The notes: generated by a model from the letters alone, not told the origin. A stretch of DNA of 64,000 nt from Saprospirales bacterium (GCA_002698985.1 PAAY01000101.1:1-64000), one strand, 5' to 3'. Positions 18,370-26,941 are shown, counted from the stretch's first letter. Made by a program: numbers and translations.

Positions 18370-19524
18370 TCAACCAAGTGCCGGGGCCGCCTGCCGCTTT
18401 TCCAGCAGGGTGTCCAGTTTGTCCAGCAGAAAGTCGATGTCCGCTTTGGTGTTCATGAATGAGAATGAGAAACGGATGGCTTTGCGTTCGGGATTCGCAC
18501 CGAGGGCTTTCAATACGTGGGAGCCTGCATCGGCGCCGGAGCTACAAGCCGATCCGCCACTGGCACTGATTCCTGCAATGTCGAGGTGGAGCAAGAGCAT
18601 CTCCGAATTTTTCGAAGGGGGGAAAGATACATTCAAAACCGTATAGAGGTAATCGCCGGCATAATCACCGTTGAACTGGATGTCCACATAGCGTTTCTGC
18701 AGTTCATCGATGAGGTAGCGTCGCAGGCCTTCGATGTGCTCACGGTGGCTTTCCATTTCGGCAATGCCCAGTTCGAGTGCTTTGGCCATTCCGATGATGC
18801 CGTAAACATTCTCGGTGCCTCCCCGCATGTTTCGTTCCTGAGAGCCACCGTCAATGAATGGCTTGATCATGGACTCGCTGTTGATGTAGATGAATCCGAC
18901 ACCTTTTGGGCCGTGAAACTTGTGAGCGCCACCCGAGATGAAATGGACTTTGGTTTTTGACACATCGATCGGAAAATGCGCAATGGTCTGCACCGTGTCG
19001 GAGTGGTAAAGAGCGCCGTATTGCTCGCAAAGCTGAGAGATGCGGGCCATGTCACTCACGGTGCCTATTTCGTTGTTGGCGTGCATGAGCGAGACCATGG
19101 TTTTCCGGCCACCGTTGTCCCGGAGTAGTTGTTCCAGGTGCTCGTAGTTGATCCTGCCCCACTTGTCCACCTCCACCATTTGAACCTGCACGCCCTGCTT
19201 CTCCACTATTTCAAGCGGATGCAGCACATTGTGGTGTTCGGTTGGAGAGGAGATGATGCGGGTGATGCCCAGGTCTCTTACGGCACATTTGATGGCCATG
19301 TTGTTGCTTTCCGTTCCACCGGAGGTGAAGAAAACCTCACCGATGGAGGCACCGATGGCATTGGCCACTTTCTTGCGGGCCTCTTCGATGGCTGCACGCA
19401 CTTTCCTCCCTTCAGCGTGGATGCTGGATGGATTGCCGTACAACTCCCGCATGCAGCGGCTCATTTCTTCAATAACTTCTTCCCGCATGGGGGTGGTGGC
19501 AGCGTTGTCAAGGTAGATTCTCAT
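18370..19524 (-). CDS. Cysteine desulfurase (NifS/IscS class)
   Basis: A PLP enzyme that moves sulfur from cysteine to a persulfide for Fe-S cluster or thio-cofactor assembly. Starting at MRIYLDNAATTPMREEV gives 384 residues. The PLP lysine is Lys202 (GGAHKFHGPKG), with His98 and Asp176 in the expected places. The persulfide Cys327 lies in SGGSACSSGAD, a class I (NifS/IscS-like) loop. An upstream in-frame extension to 19662 lacks family similarity and would run through a good -7 element, so the ATG at 19524 was chosen. No iscU or other isc/suf genes are nearby; fabH follows. Confidence 0.93.
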   Translation of the reverse strand: MRIYLDNAATTPMREEVIEEMSRCMRELYGNPSSIHAEGRKVRAAIEEARKKVANAIGASIGEVFFTSGGTESNNMAIKCAVRDLGITRIISSPTEHHNVLHPLEIVEKQGVQVQMVEVDKWGRINYEHLEQLLRDNGGRKTMVSLMHANNEIGTVSDMARISQLCEQYGALYHSDTVQTIAHFPIDVSKTKVHFISGGAHKFHGPKGVGFIYINSESMIKPFIDGGSQERNMRGGTENVYGIIGMAKALELGIAEMESHREHIEGLRRYLIDELQKRYVDIQFNGDYAGDYLYTVLNVSFPPSKNSEMLLLHLDIAGISASGGSACSSGADAGSHVLKALGANPERKAIRFSFSFMNTKADIDFLLDKLDTLLEKRQAAPALG

Positions 19525-19589
19525 GAATGTTTTTTGTTTTAAACGATTGTCCAGTTTGTCGAAGCTTGTTGGAGTTGGGGCAAGGATTG

Positions 19590-19597
19590 CAAAGTTA
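19590..19597 (-). promoter_or_regulatory. -7 element for the cysteine desulfurase-fabH operon
   Basis: On the minus strand this reads TAACTTTG, a full match to the Bacteroidota TAnnTTTG element. Transcription would start near 19583, giving a leader of about 60 bases. No clear TTTG -33 box was found. Confidence 0.45.
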
Positions 19598-19675
19598 AAA
19601 AAACCCTTCGGAGGATTATTGGTGGCACTTGTCTGTCGGCCATTGGCCAACGTACACATCACTTTACAGTTATTG

Positions 19676-19695
19676 AAGCAGTGCCGGCACTGCTT
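19676..19695. other. Perfect 20-base palindrome
   Basis: AAGCAGTGCCGGCACTGCTT is its own reverse complement and is followed four bases later by seven T residues on the plus strand. It could be a protein-binding site upstream of the cysteine desulfurase promoter, or an intrinsic terminator with a CCGG loop. No plus-strand gene precedes it. The rest of 19525-20008 has no recognisable coding content. Confidence 0.5.
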
Positions 19696-19880
19696 ACAAT
19701 TTTTTTACACTTGGCAGCGATTACAAAAGTGAGCGCAAGATACTTTTGCAACTCATTTTAAAAAGTGCCAAAAGTCAGCCCGCGAAACTTGTATCTTTTT
19801 TCTTCCGGGGCGTTATTTGGGCATTGTTTTTTCAGACACACATTCAAAATTTTGGGAAACTAAAAAACCACACTATTCGA

Positions 19881-19994
19881 GATTGACCTCTACTTGAATT
19901 TTTGACCCCTTGGTGGCCAGGCCACCGGAAAATCAAAACCATTCGTTAAACCCATCCTCATCTTTACGGCGCCAGCCGGGAAGAGAGGTCAATC
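19881..19994 (+). other. Inverted repeat in the leader of the small barrel gene
   Basis: GATTGACCTCT at 19881-19891 is the exact reverse complement of AGAGGTCAATC at 19984-19994, which ends 14 bases before the ATG at 20009. Inside the loop is a second hairpin, GGTGGCC-A-GGCCACC (19912-19926). A transcript across this region could fold into a long-range stem that covers the translation start region. Confidence 0.45.
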
Positions 19995-20008
19995 AAAATT
20001 AGTTTCCC

Positions 20009-20569
20009 ATGAGAACCGCCTTAATCGCATTACTCAGTTTTGTATTCATCGCCTTTGGCAACGCTCAAAACACCCCTTCGGCCAACACAAAAATCATGGC
20101 AGGGATAGGCCTGGGCCAGACAGCCACCGCTTTTGAAACCGGCCAGAGCAACTACCTGCCCTTCAGCATTCAGGTTCAGCACAAATTGTCTTCGAAATTC
20201 AGCCTTGGTTTGTTTTACAGCCGGGTAAGCTACAATGGCCCCCAGCACATCGTTTCCGACGGGTTGTTGCAGCAACTCAAACATACCTACCAGCAGGCTG
20301 CCCTCAAAGCCGCATTCCACATCGACCGGATTGAAAAACTGGACCTCTACGGAGGTATGCAGCTAGGCCTCAATTTTTCAAAATTTGAAGCCAGCCAGGG
20401 TAGCTTCGATTACTTCTCCAACCACCTCGGTCTACAGCCGAATTCAACCAAATTGCTTTACACGGGATTTGTGGGCGCCAGCTATGACATTGCTTATGGA
20501 TTCAGTATTTATTCTGAACTGGGCTTTGGCACCACCCTCCTGAACACCGGTATCGGATACCGTTTCTGA
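20009..20569 (+). CDS. Small outer-membrane beta-barrel-like protein
   Basis: A 186-residue protein with a signal peptide (MRTALIALLSFVFIAFGNAQ). The mature part has alternating amphipathic strands with many Gly and aromatic residues (FSLGLFYSRVSYNGPQ, LDLYGGMQLGLNFSKFEA) and ends GIGYRF, with a terminal Phe as in barrel proteins assembled by BAM. It resembles the small porin-like barrels common in Bacteroidota, of unknown function. Its leader carries a notable inverted repeat, and a two-hairpin terminator follows. Confidence 0.7.
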   Translation: MRTALIALLSFVFIAFGNAQNTPSANTKIMAGIGLGQTATAFETGQSNYLPFSIQVQHKLSSKFSLGLFYSRVSYNGPQHIVSDGLLQQLKHTYQQAALKAAFHIDRIEKLDLYGGMQLGLNFSKFEASQGSFDYFSNHLGLQPNSTKLLYTGFVGASYDIAYGFSIYSELGFGTTLLNTGIGYRF

Positions 20570-20580
20570 GCAAAGAAGAC

Positions 20581-20647
20581 GCTTTGAAAACTCAAAGCAC
20601 TTAACCCCAAAGATGGCCCGTCCTGCATAGCTGGGCGGGCATTTTTT
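20581..20647 (+). terminator. Double hairpin terminator
   Basis: GCTTTGA-AAAC-TCAAAGC (20581-20598) is followed by GCCCG...CGGGC (20616-20640) and ATTTTTTATTTT. It starts 12 bases after the barrel gene stop codon and separates it from the convergent dapB gene, whose stop codon sits in the T-run. Confidence 0.75.
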
Positions 20648-21362
20648 ATTTTATCCCCAGCACATCCTGCATGGTGAAAAAGCCTTGCTTGCCCACCAGC
20701 CATTTTGCAGCCAGCAATGCACCGCCGGCAAAACCTTCCCGGGAATGGGCAGTGTGTTTCAGCTCGATGCTGTCGATTTCAGAATTCCAGGAAACAATAT
20801 GTGTCCCAGGCACCTCCGGCAGTCGCTTCGCCTTTACTTGCAAAATGCCTTCCCCTTCCCCGTCGAGTTTCCAGGTTTTCAGATTTTTCACCTTCTCGAT
20901 GAGATCTTCGGCCAGGGTGATGGCAGTGCCGCTGGGTGCATCGAGTTTTTGAGTGTGGTGGATTTCCTCAATCGAAGGATGGTACTCGTGGTGCCCGTTC
21001 ATCAAGCTGGCCACATAGCGATTGATGGCAAAGAACAGGTTGACACCCACACTGAAGTTGGAAGCGTAGATAAATGCTCCTTTTTTCTGTTCACAAATTT
21101 TCTTCGCCTCCGGCAATTTGCCCAACCAACCGGTGGTACCTGAGACCACGGGCACCCCTGCATCGAGACAAGCAAGGATATTTTCAAAAGCTGCTTCCGG
21201 CCTGGTAAATTCTATCACCGCATCACAGCGTCGGAGGTTTTCAGTGGTCAACTGATCCGCATTCCCGGAACCAATCCGCAAAACGATTTCATCGCCGTTC
21301 TTTTCAGCCAGGCGCTCGATGGTCTTGCCCATTTTGCCGTATCCGATCAATCCTATTTTCAT
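20646..21362 (-). CDS. dapB: 4-hydroxy-tetrahydrodipicolinate reductase
   Basis: DapB makes tetrahydrodipicolinate in the lysine/diaminopimelate pathway. Starting at MKIGLIGYGKMGKT gives 238 residues. The dinucleotide-binding motif is GYGKMG (7-12). The catalytic region reads EEIHHTQKLDAPSGTA, with His135/His136 and Lys139. ASNFSVGVNLFFAINR is the other conserved block. A longer open frame to 21449 adds 29 residues without similarity and was rejected. No other dap genes are adjacent. Confidence 0.95.
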   Translation of the reverse strand: MKIGLIGYGKMGKTIERLAEKNGDEIVLRIGSGNADQLTTENLRRCDAVIEFTRPEAAFENILACLDAGVPVVSGTTGWLGKLPEAKKICEQKKGAFIYASNFSVGVNLFFAINRYVASLMNGHHEYHPSIEEIHHTQKLDAPSGTAITLAEDLIEKVKNLKTWKLDGEGEGILQVKAKRLPEVPGTHIVSWNSEIDSIELKHTAHSREGFAGGALLAAKWLVGKQGFFTMQDVLGIK

Positions 21363-21473
21363 TTGCGCAGTTTTTACATCCAGGCCGCAAGTTAGTGAGA
21401 AGTATTCCCTCTTTGTGTGAGACACATTCGTGACTTCAAATTTTGGCAACCGTCAGAAGGCCGATTTTTGTTG

Positions 21474-21526
21474 TCAAGAGCCTTCGGGCTCTCAACAGGG
21501 CCTCTCCTTCGGGGGAGGCTTTTTTT
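21474..21526 (+). terminator. Two tandem TTCG hairpins with T-run, no gene directly upstream
   Basis: AGAGCC-TTCG-GGCTCT with flanking GTTG/CAAC is followed by GCCTCTCC-TTCG-GGGGAGGC (21500-21519) and seven T residues. On the plus strand this looks like an efficient terminator, yet the gene to its left (dapB) is on the minus strand and starts at 21362. It lies about 170 bases upstream of the S9 peptidase gene and could be a leader attenuator or the end of a short plus-strand RNA. Confidence 0.6.
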
Positions 21527-21529
21527 GGT

Positions 21530-21645
21530 TTAGGGTTTAGAGTTTAGGGTGTAGGGTTTGGAGGGCTAGCACTTTCATCCCTCATCCCGGAGTAGAGAGT
21601 AGGGAGTAGGGCTACGAGCTACCAGCTACGAGCCACCATTATTTT
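21530..21645 (+). repeat. Composite repeat module (TTTAGGG words, GCTAGC, CATCCCTC)
   Basis: Order on the plus strand: TTTAGGGTTTAGAGTTTAGG and GTGTAGGG words, GGAGGGCTAGC, TTTCATCCCTCATCCC, then GTAGAGAGTAGGGAGTAGGG and TACGAGCTACCAGCTACGAG. The first three blocks recur in the same order at 51323-51400 and in reverse at 57541-57640. Confidence 0.65.
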
Positions 21646-21694
21646 TTCTTTCTTTTGCCGGTGAAATTTTTCAGCTCTCAACCAAACCGTTGCC

Positions 21695-23878
21695 ATGAAA
21701 ACCTTTCATTCTATTCAACTCCTGTTTACCGGCTTAGCCCTTACATTTCTCATTGCCGCCTGCGGCGAAGAACAGCCAAAAACTGAAAAAACCATGTCAG
21801 GAATGCACAAAAAAGTGGCGCAACTCGAAGCTCCCAAAGCAGCGCAAAAACCGCATGAACTTACCGAACACGGACACACCCGGATCGACAAGTACTACTG
21901 GCTTCGTGAAAGGGAAAATCCGGAAGTGATAGCTTACCTGGAAGCCGAAAACAAATACCAGGAGTCGGTGATGGAACACCTCAGCAAGGTTCAGGATGAA
22001 CTTTTCGAAGAAATAAAAGGCCGCATCAAGGAAAAGGATGAGTCCGTTCCGCAACTGGACAACGGCTACTGGTACTACTACCGCTATGACGAGGGCCTTG
22101 AATACCCCATCTGGTGCCGGAAGAAAGGCACCCTCGATGCACCGGAAGAGATCATGCTCAACGTGAACGAAATGGCGGAGCCTTATGACTACTACAATGC
22201 CACCGGCTTGGAGGTAAGTCCCGACAACAAGCTCCTGGCCTTTGCCGAAGACACCCTGAGCCGCCGGATTTATACCATTCGCTTCAAAAACCTGGAAACA
22301 GGCGAAATGCTCGAGGACCACATCCCCGGCACCAACGGCAGCATCGAATGGGCCAATGACAACAAAACCATTTTTTACGGACTGAAAGACGAAACGCTGC
22401 GGGTGTACAAGATCATGAAGCACCGGCTGGGCACCCCATTTTCCGAAGATGTGGAAGTGTACCATGAAGAAGACCCCACCTTCAACCTCAGCCTCGGCAA
22501 AAGCAAATCGAAGAAGTACATCATTGCCGCCTCCTGGCAGACACTCTCCCAGGAGTACCGCTACCTGGATGCCTCCAACCCGGATGGCGACTGGAAGGTG
22601 CTGCAACCCCGCGAAAGGGGCCTGGAATACAGCGCCGACCACGCCGGTGGAAAATGGTACATCCGCACCAATATGGATGCGAAGAATTTCAGGTTGATGG
22701 AGGCTGATGAAAACGCCACCACCAAAGAAAACTGGAAAGAGGTGATTCCCCACCGGGAGGATGCTTTTCTCCAGAGCTTTGAGTTGTTCAAGAACTTCCT
22801 GGTTTTGCAGGAACGCATAAACGGCCAGATTAAAACCAGGATCAAGGCCTGGGATGGCAGTGATGACCACTACATCGACTACGGTGAGGACGCCTATGTG
22901 GCCCGGCTGTCAAATAATCCCGGTTACGACACAGATGTTGTCAGGATCAGCTACCAGTCCATGACCACGCCTCCTTCAATTTTTGACTACAACATGAAAA
23001 CCAAGGAGAAAAAGGTCATGAAAGAGCAGGAAGTACTCGGTGGCTTTGACCGGAGCAACTATGTAAGTGAAAGAATCTTTGCCACTGCAAGGGATGGTGT
23101 CAAAGTGCCCATCTCCATCGTTTACCGGAAGGGCTTCAAAAAGGACGGCACACAACCCTTGTTGCTGTACGGCTACGGCAGCTATGGCTACAGCCTCGAC
23201 CCATCCTTTTCACCATCCAGGCTGAGCCTGCTCGACCGGGGCTTTGCCTTTGCCATCGCCCACATCAGGGGCGGCCAGGAAATGGGGCGCCAATGGTATG
23301 AAGACGGAAAATTGCTGAAGAAAAAGAACACCTTTTACGATTTCATCGACTGCGCTGAACACCTCGTGAAAGAAAAGTACACCAGCCCTGAACACCTGTA
23401 CGCCATGGGCGGCAGCGCCGGCGGCCTCCTCATGGGTGCCGTCATCAACATGCGCCCAGACCTGTTCAACGGGGTCATCGCTGCCGTGCCTTTCGTGGAT
23501 GTGGTCACCACCATGCTGGACGAGACCATCCCGCTCACCACCTTCGAATGGGACGAGTGGGGAGACCCGCACAAGAAAGAGTATTACGATTACATGCTCT
23601 CTTATTCCCCTTACGACAACGTGGAAGCAAAGGACTACCCCAGCCTGCTGGTCACCACCGGCCTCCACGATTCACAGGTTCAGTATTGGGAGCCGGCCAA
23701 GTGGGTTGCGAAGCTAAGGGAGCTCAAAACAGACAACAATCCGCTGCTGCTGCACACAAACATGGATGCCGGCCACGGCGGTCAGTCCGGCCGCTTCCGG
23801 GCTTACAAGGAAATAGCCATGGAATACGCCTTCCTCCTCGACCTGGACGGCAAGGCTGGAGTCAAAGTCGAACAGTAA
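21695..23878 (+). CDS. S9-family peptidase lipoprotein (oligopeptidase B-like)
   Basis: A 727-residue serine peptidase of the prolyl oligopeptidase family. The N-terminus is a lipoprotein signal with lipobox LIAAC, so it is probably anchored in the envelope, unlike cytosolic oligopeptidase B. A seven-bladed propeller region (about 60-450) precedes the alpha/beta hydrolase domain. The catalytic triad is Ser574 (MGGSAGGLLMG), Asp659 (TGLHDSQVQYW) and His694 (DAGHGGQSGR). The segment FEWDEWGDPHKKEYYDYM is characteristic of oligopeptidase B, which cuts short peptides after basic residues; that specificity is inferred. It is probably transcribed alone, and its 5' region contains a repeat module. 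Confidence 0.92.
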   Translation: MKTFHSIQLLFTGLALTFLIAACGEEQPKTEKTMSGMHKKVAQLEAPKAAQKPHELTEHGHTRIDKYYWLRERENPEVIAYLEAENKYQESVMEHLSKVQDELFEEIKGRIKEKDESVPQLDNGYWYYYRYDEGLEYPIWCRKKGTLDAPEEIMLNVNEMAEPYDYYNATGLEVSPDNKLLAFAEDTLSRRIYTIRFKNLETGEMLEDHIPGTNGSIEWANDNKTIFYGLKDETLRVYKIMKHRLGTPFSEDVEVYHEEDPTFNLSLGKSKSKKYIIAASWQTLSQEYRYLDASNPDGDWKVLQPRERGLEYSADHAGGKWYIRTNMDAKNFRLMEADENATTKENWKEVIPHREDAFLQSFELFKNFLVLQERINGQIKTRIKAWDGSDDHYIDYGEDAYVARLSNNPGYDTDVVRISYQSMTTPPSIFDYNMKTKEKKVMKEQEVLGGFDRSNYVSERIFATARDGVKVPISIVYRKGFKKDGTQPLLLYGYGSYGYSLDPSFSPSRLSLLDRGFAFAIAHIRGGQEMGRQWYEDGKLLKKKNTFYDFIDCAEHLVKEKYTSPEHLYAMGGSAGGLLMGAVINMRPDLFNGVIAAVPFVDVVTTMLDETIPLTTFEWDEWGDPHKKEYYDYMLSYSPYDNVEAKDYPSLLVTTGLHDSQVQYWEPAKWVAKLRELKTDNNPLLLHTNMDAGHGGQSGRFRAYKEIAMEYAFLLDLDGKAGVKVEQ

Positions 23879-24021
23879 CAACTTCCAAGGTGTTTATACG
23901 GGGCCGTAGAGACGTTGCACCGCAACGTCTTCCCAAGCCCCATATAAAAACCACTAAAAAAACCTTCAAAAACCACCAAAAAACCTCACATAAATCTATC
24001 AAAAACCCAACCTCAGACATC
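23879..24021 (+). other. A/C-rich leader of the NYN gene
   Basis: From 23941 to 24018 the plus strand is made of words such as AAAAACCACT, AAAAAACCTTC and AAAAAACCTCAC and has very few G residues, up to the ATG at 24022. An RNA of this composition would be unstructured, which may help initiation where Shine-Dalgarno sites are rare. Confidence 0.4.
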
Positions 24022-24567
24022 ATGCGTGGAAAAAGTAAAAACGGCGGCAAAAAAGCTGCCCAGGAAGAAAAAGTACAGCAACCCCAGTTACCCCAACCGC
24101 CACAGATACTGCTCGACCAGTCAGTAGCCATACTCATCGATGGCAACAACATCGAGATGAGCCTGCATAAAGAAGCCGGCCGCAACGCCATGATCAACTT
24201 CGACAAATTGGTTCCGGCATTGCTGCAAAACCGGGCACTTTCAAGGCTCATTTATTTCCGGGAAGGAAAAAGCATTTCAAAAAAACTGGCGGAGCGTTTG
24301 CAAAGGCACTTCCATGGATCGGTGGTGCCCTGTTACAAATCCGCCGATATTCCGCTCACCATCAAAGCCGTGCAGGTAGCTTCAAAAGTGGACACCATCA
24401 TCATCCTGTCCGGCGATGCCGACTATGTGGAACTGGTTCGTCACCTTAAAAGCGACGGCATCCGTGTGGAGGTTGCAGCCTTCGAGGCCACCACCGCCGA
24501 AGTTTTGAGAAAAGAATGCGATCATTTTTTTCCCATCACGGTAGATTACAGTTTCACCATTAAATAA
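24022..24567 (+). CDS. NYN-domain (LabA/PIN-like) protein
   Basis: A 181-residue protein. After a Lys/Gln-rich tail of about 30 residues (MRGKSKNGGKKAAQEEK) comes an NYN domain: VAILIDGNNIEMSL with the first acidic residue, an internal KLVPALLQNRALSRLIYFRE segment, and IILSGDADYVELVRHLKSDG with the Ser/Asp metal-binding motif, ending VLRKECDHFFPI. NYN proteins are PIN-like metal-dependent ribonucleases, but no RNA substrate is known here. The start was set at the ATG at 24022 because the longer upstream frame runs through the S9 gene and the A/C-rich leader. Confidence 0.88.
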   Translation: MRGKSKNGGKKAAQEEKVQQPQLPQPPQILLDQSVAILIDGNNIEMSLHKEAGRNAMINFDKLVPALLQNRALSRLIYFREGKSISKKLAERLQRHFHGSVVPCYKSADIPLTIKAVQVASKVDTIIILSGDADYVELVRHLKSDGIRVEVAAFEATTAEVLRKECDHFFPITVDYSFTIK

Positions 24568-24736
24568 TCGAAAGCACTGCAAAAGGCGTTTCTGAAGGCA
24601 AGCTTTGGTTTTAGCGTTTTTATCGGTTTTTCAGGTTTTTTAGGTTTTTCAGAGGCGTCGTTGATTTAGCAGGAAACTAAAAATTTAATCCTTCGCCCTT
24701 CGGGCAATTTTCATCCTCAATCTTACTCACATCATT

Positions 24737-25984
24737 ATGACTCAAAATTTTACTTTTTTCAGAATGCTCTTGTCTGCATTCGCCATCACTTTAGCATTTT
24801 CCACCTTCGGTCAAACCAAGGTTTACGTAGCCAACCAGCTCACCAACGACATCACCATCATCGATGCCGATAACAACACGGTGGTTGGAACCCTGGCCCC
24901 TTTCAACATGCCATCGAATCTTGCCTTCACCCCTGACGGGGCAAAGGGGGTGATCACTTTTGCCGGAAGCGGTTCTGCTTCCATCATTGACCCAACTGAC
25001 CCGTTCAACTTCACCAACCTCACCTGTGGCGCCGGGGCCAGTGACGTGGTCATTTCACCGGATGGGCAAAAGGCCTACATTGGAAATGCAAGCGCCGGTA
25101 CGATTTCCGTCCTGGATCTGACCAACAATGCAGTGCTTTCTACCTGGATGGGAGGCGGTAATGGAGTAGCCCTCAGCCCGGATGGCAGCACTTTGTACAG
25201 CACCAACAAGATTACCGGAACCGTGACCAGCTTCAACACTGCCACCGGAACTTCTTCTTCTTTCGCCACAGGTATTACCAATGCCGAGCGGCTGGCCGTA
25301 AGTCACGATGGCAAGCTAATCTGCATCGTGCAAAACCTCAGCACCCAGGTCTCCCTGTTGAATACCAGCGATGGCTCCATAGAGGCCATTATTCCCGTGG
25401 GCGTTTTTCCCACCAGCGTCAGCTTCACAGCCGACAGTAAGAGAGCGCTGGTGACCAACACCGCTGGCAACTCGGTGTCAGTCATCGACATCGAGAATAC
25501 AGTGGTGGAAACTAGCATTCCTGTTACCGGCTCTCCCATTGACATCGCCGTTGTTCCTTCGGCAAACAAGGCATTCACTGCAAACAACGGTGCCGGTACA
25601 TCAACAGCCATTGACCTGGGCACCATGGCTGTACAACAAAATATCACTTGTGGCACCTTCCCCATCGCCGTTTCATTTGCAGGAGAAGGATTCACCGGCG
25701 TAAAAAATCAACTGATCACCAGCAAATGGAACATCACCCGGCCAAGTCCAAACCCTGTTTCAACCCACACTTCTTTCAATGCTACCCTGGAAGAATCAAT
25801 GGATTTGCAAATAAGAATCTACAACAACAGTGGCCGGTTGATCGAAGAATTGTTCAGCGGCCGGGTTTCTGCCGGAACCCATCAATTTGACTGGAATCCA
25901 ACTGCCGACCTCACACCAGGCTTCTACAACATCCTGCTTAAAAGCACTGACCAATTTGCAGTGCTGCAGGTGTTGAAACAATAA
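24737..25984 (+). CDS. YVTN beta-propeller protein with T9SS sorting domain
   Basis: A 415-residue secreted protein with a signal peptide (about 1-25). Residues 26-330 are YVTN/YncE-type propeller repeats, with units such as VYVANQLTNDITIIDADNNT, FTPDGAKGVITFAGSGSASI and VVISPDGQKAYIGNASAGTI. The C-terminus is a T9SS type A sorting domain: RPSPNPVSTHTSFNATL, NNSGRLIEELFSGRV, LTPGFYNILLKS. It probably ends up at the surface or outside the cell as a binding protein; the ligand is unknown. A TTCG-loop hairpin (GCCCTTCGGGC, 24694-24704) sits in its leader. Confidence 0.88.
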   Translation: MTQNFTFFRMLLSAFAITLAFSTFGQTKVYVANQLTNDITIIDADNNTVVGTLAPFNMPSNLAFTPDGAKGVITFAGSGSASIIDPTDPFNFTNLTCGAGASDVVISPDGQKAYIGNASAGTISVLDLTNNAVLSTWMGGGNGVALSPDGSTLYSTNKITGTVTSFNTATGTSSSFATGITNAERLAVSHDGKLICIVQNLSTQVSLLNTSDGSIEAIIPVGVFPTSVSFTADSKRALVTNTAGNSVSVIDIENTVVETSIPVTGSPIDIAVVPSANKAFTANNGAGTSTAIDLGTMAVQQNITCGTFPIAVSFAGEGFTGVKNQLITSKWNITRPSPNPVSTHTSFNATLEESMDLQIRIYNNSGRLIEELFSGRVSAGTHQFDWNPTADLTPGFYNILLKSTDQFAVLQVLKQ

Positions 25985-26447
25985 ATAAGTTGGTGTGATG
26001 CAAAGGTGCGGTCAGAGGTTTAGAGGAGTTGAGAGGGGTTGAGAGGGGTTTAGAGAGGTTTAGAGAGGTTATGTGCGAACGCCTCTAAACCTCTCTAAAC
26101 CAGGGCTACTTGCCAGCAACTCCAATCGAAAATGAATTTTTGCTGGTGGCTCCTAAACACAATTCGACACATTGAATTAACAGACCCCGGATGTTGAAAA
26201 AATCTCAACAACATCCGGGGTTTCTTTTTTATGTTAGCGCCTTTCAAAAATTCTCGCTCCAAAATTCACCTCGCGAAGACATTGTTAATTCGCTGTACTT
26301 GCTGAAGATGCCAGCCCTTTCCAACAAATTGCTTACATTGGGCAGTCTTTAACAGCGTATTGGCTTTTGGACAAATATTTCCAGGCCGAATCCCAACTAT
26401 CGTGGATGACAAACAAATGTGCTGAATTGATCTAAACTGGAAATACC
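25985..26447. repeat. Intergenic: AGAGGTTTAGAGAGG hairpin and spacer
   Basis: At 26018-26100, tandem words GAGAGGGGTT and GTTTAGAGAGG face CCTCTAAACCTCTCTAAACC, giving a hairpin of about 20 base pairs with an internally repetitive stem. The following block (CAGGGCTACTTGCCAGCAAC) resembles 17150-17175. A strong terminator is at 26184. From 26231 to 26447 nothing was recognised. Confidence 0.55.
26184..26230 (+). terminator. Strong intrinsic terminator
   Basis: CCCCGGATGTTG (26185-26196) pairs perfectly with CAACATCCGGGG (26209-26220), followed by TTTCTTTTTT. It lies 200 bases past the stop codon of the propeller gene, so it ends either a long 3' region or a short RNA from 26100-26184. Confidence 0.75.
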
Positions 26448-26834
26448 GTGGATAAGACCGGATACACCTTTACAGAAACGGAATGGGGGCTTTTGGTCGT
26501 CAATGAACCGGGCTATGTGATGCAGCCTGCTGTAGTCCGTGTAAAGTGGCCGGCCATGATGCAAAAGGCCCGTGAAATCGGCAAGCACCGAATTCTTATT
26601 GAATCTCATGGGTTCAACCACCGTATGTCCATGAGAGACTGGCTGGAGCTGAAAGATATTTTGATCAGTCAGGCCCCGGAGGGATTGAGGATAGCCTTCG
26701 TCCTTCCAGGTTTTGTTCACACTCCTGATACAGAGTTGATGCTCACCATAATGAACAATTATGGCGTCTATAATGCCTTTTTCGACAAGCGTGAAGATGC
26801 CATTGCATGGTTGAAAGGAGACGATTCGAAATAA
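26448..26834 (+). CDS. Hypothetical protein, possible SpoIIAA/STAS-like fold
   Basis: A 128-residue soluble protein starting at GTG; the in-frame stop TAA at 26433 leaves no upstream ATG. The pattern fits SpoIIAA-like proteins: an N-terminal strand pair (EWGLLVVNEPGYV), a central KHRILIESHGF, a helix MSMRDWLELKDILI, LRIAFVLPGF, and a final FFDKREDAIAWL. This is a fold guess from pattern only, and no function is known. It precedes the sterol-desaturase gene by 107 bases. Confidence 0.7.
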   Translation: MDKTGYTFTETEWGLLVVNEPGYVMQPAVVRVKWPAMMQKAREIGKHRILIESHGFNHRMSMRDWLELKDILISQAPEGLRIAFVLPGFVHTPDTELMLTIMNNYGVYNAFFDKREDAIAWLKGDDSK

Positions 26835-26941
26835 GCTCTCTCTTTCTGAAATTTTCTTCAAACCGTCAGTAATTCCTTGCCTGTTCTGTTCAAAAGCGGC
26901 TGAGACGCTTAAATTTGCTTTCCGCAAAATTGGACAGTGAC

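Noticed and set aside
21530-21560. TTTAGGG-like repeats resembling plant-type telomere DNA
   Set aside because: The repeats are short, mixed with other words, lie between clear bacterial genes and occur in both orientations; neither a chromosome end nor eukaryotic contamination is supported.
23548-24021. An N-terminal extension of the NYN protein into the S9 peptidase gene
   Set aside because: The extended frame overlaps the peptidase coding region in another frame and the A/C-rich leader; the NYN domain begins well after the ATG at 24022.
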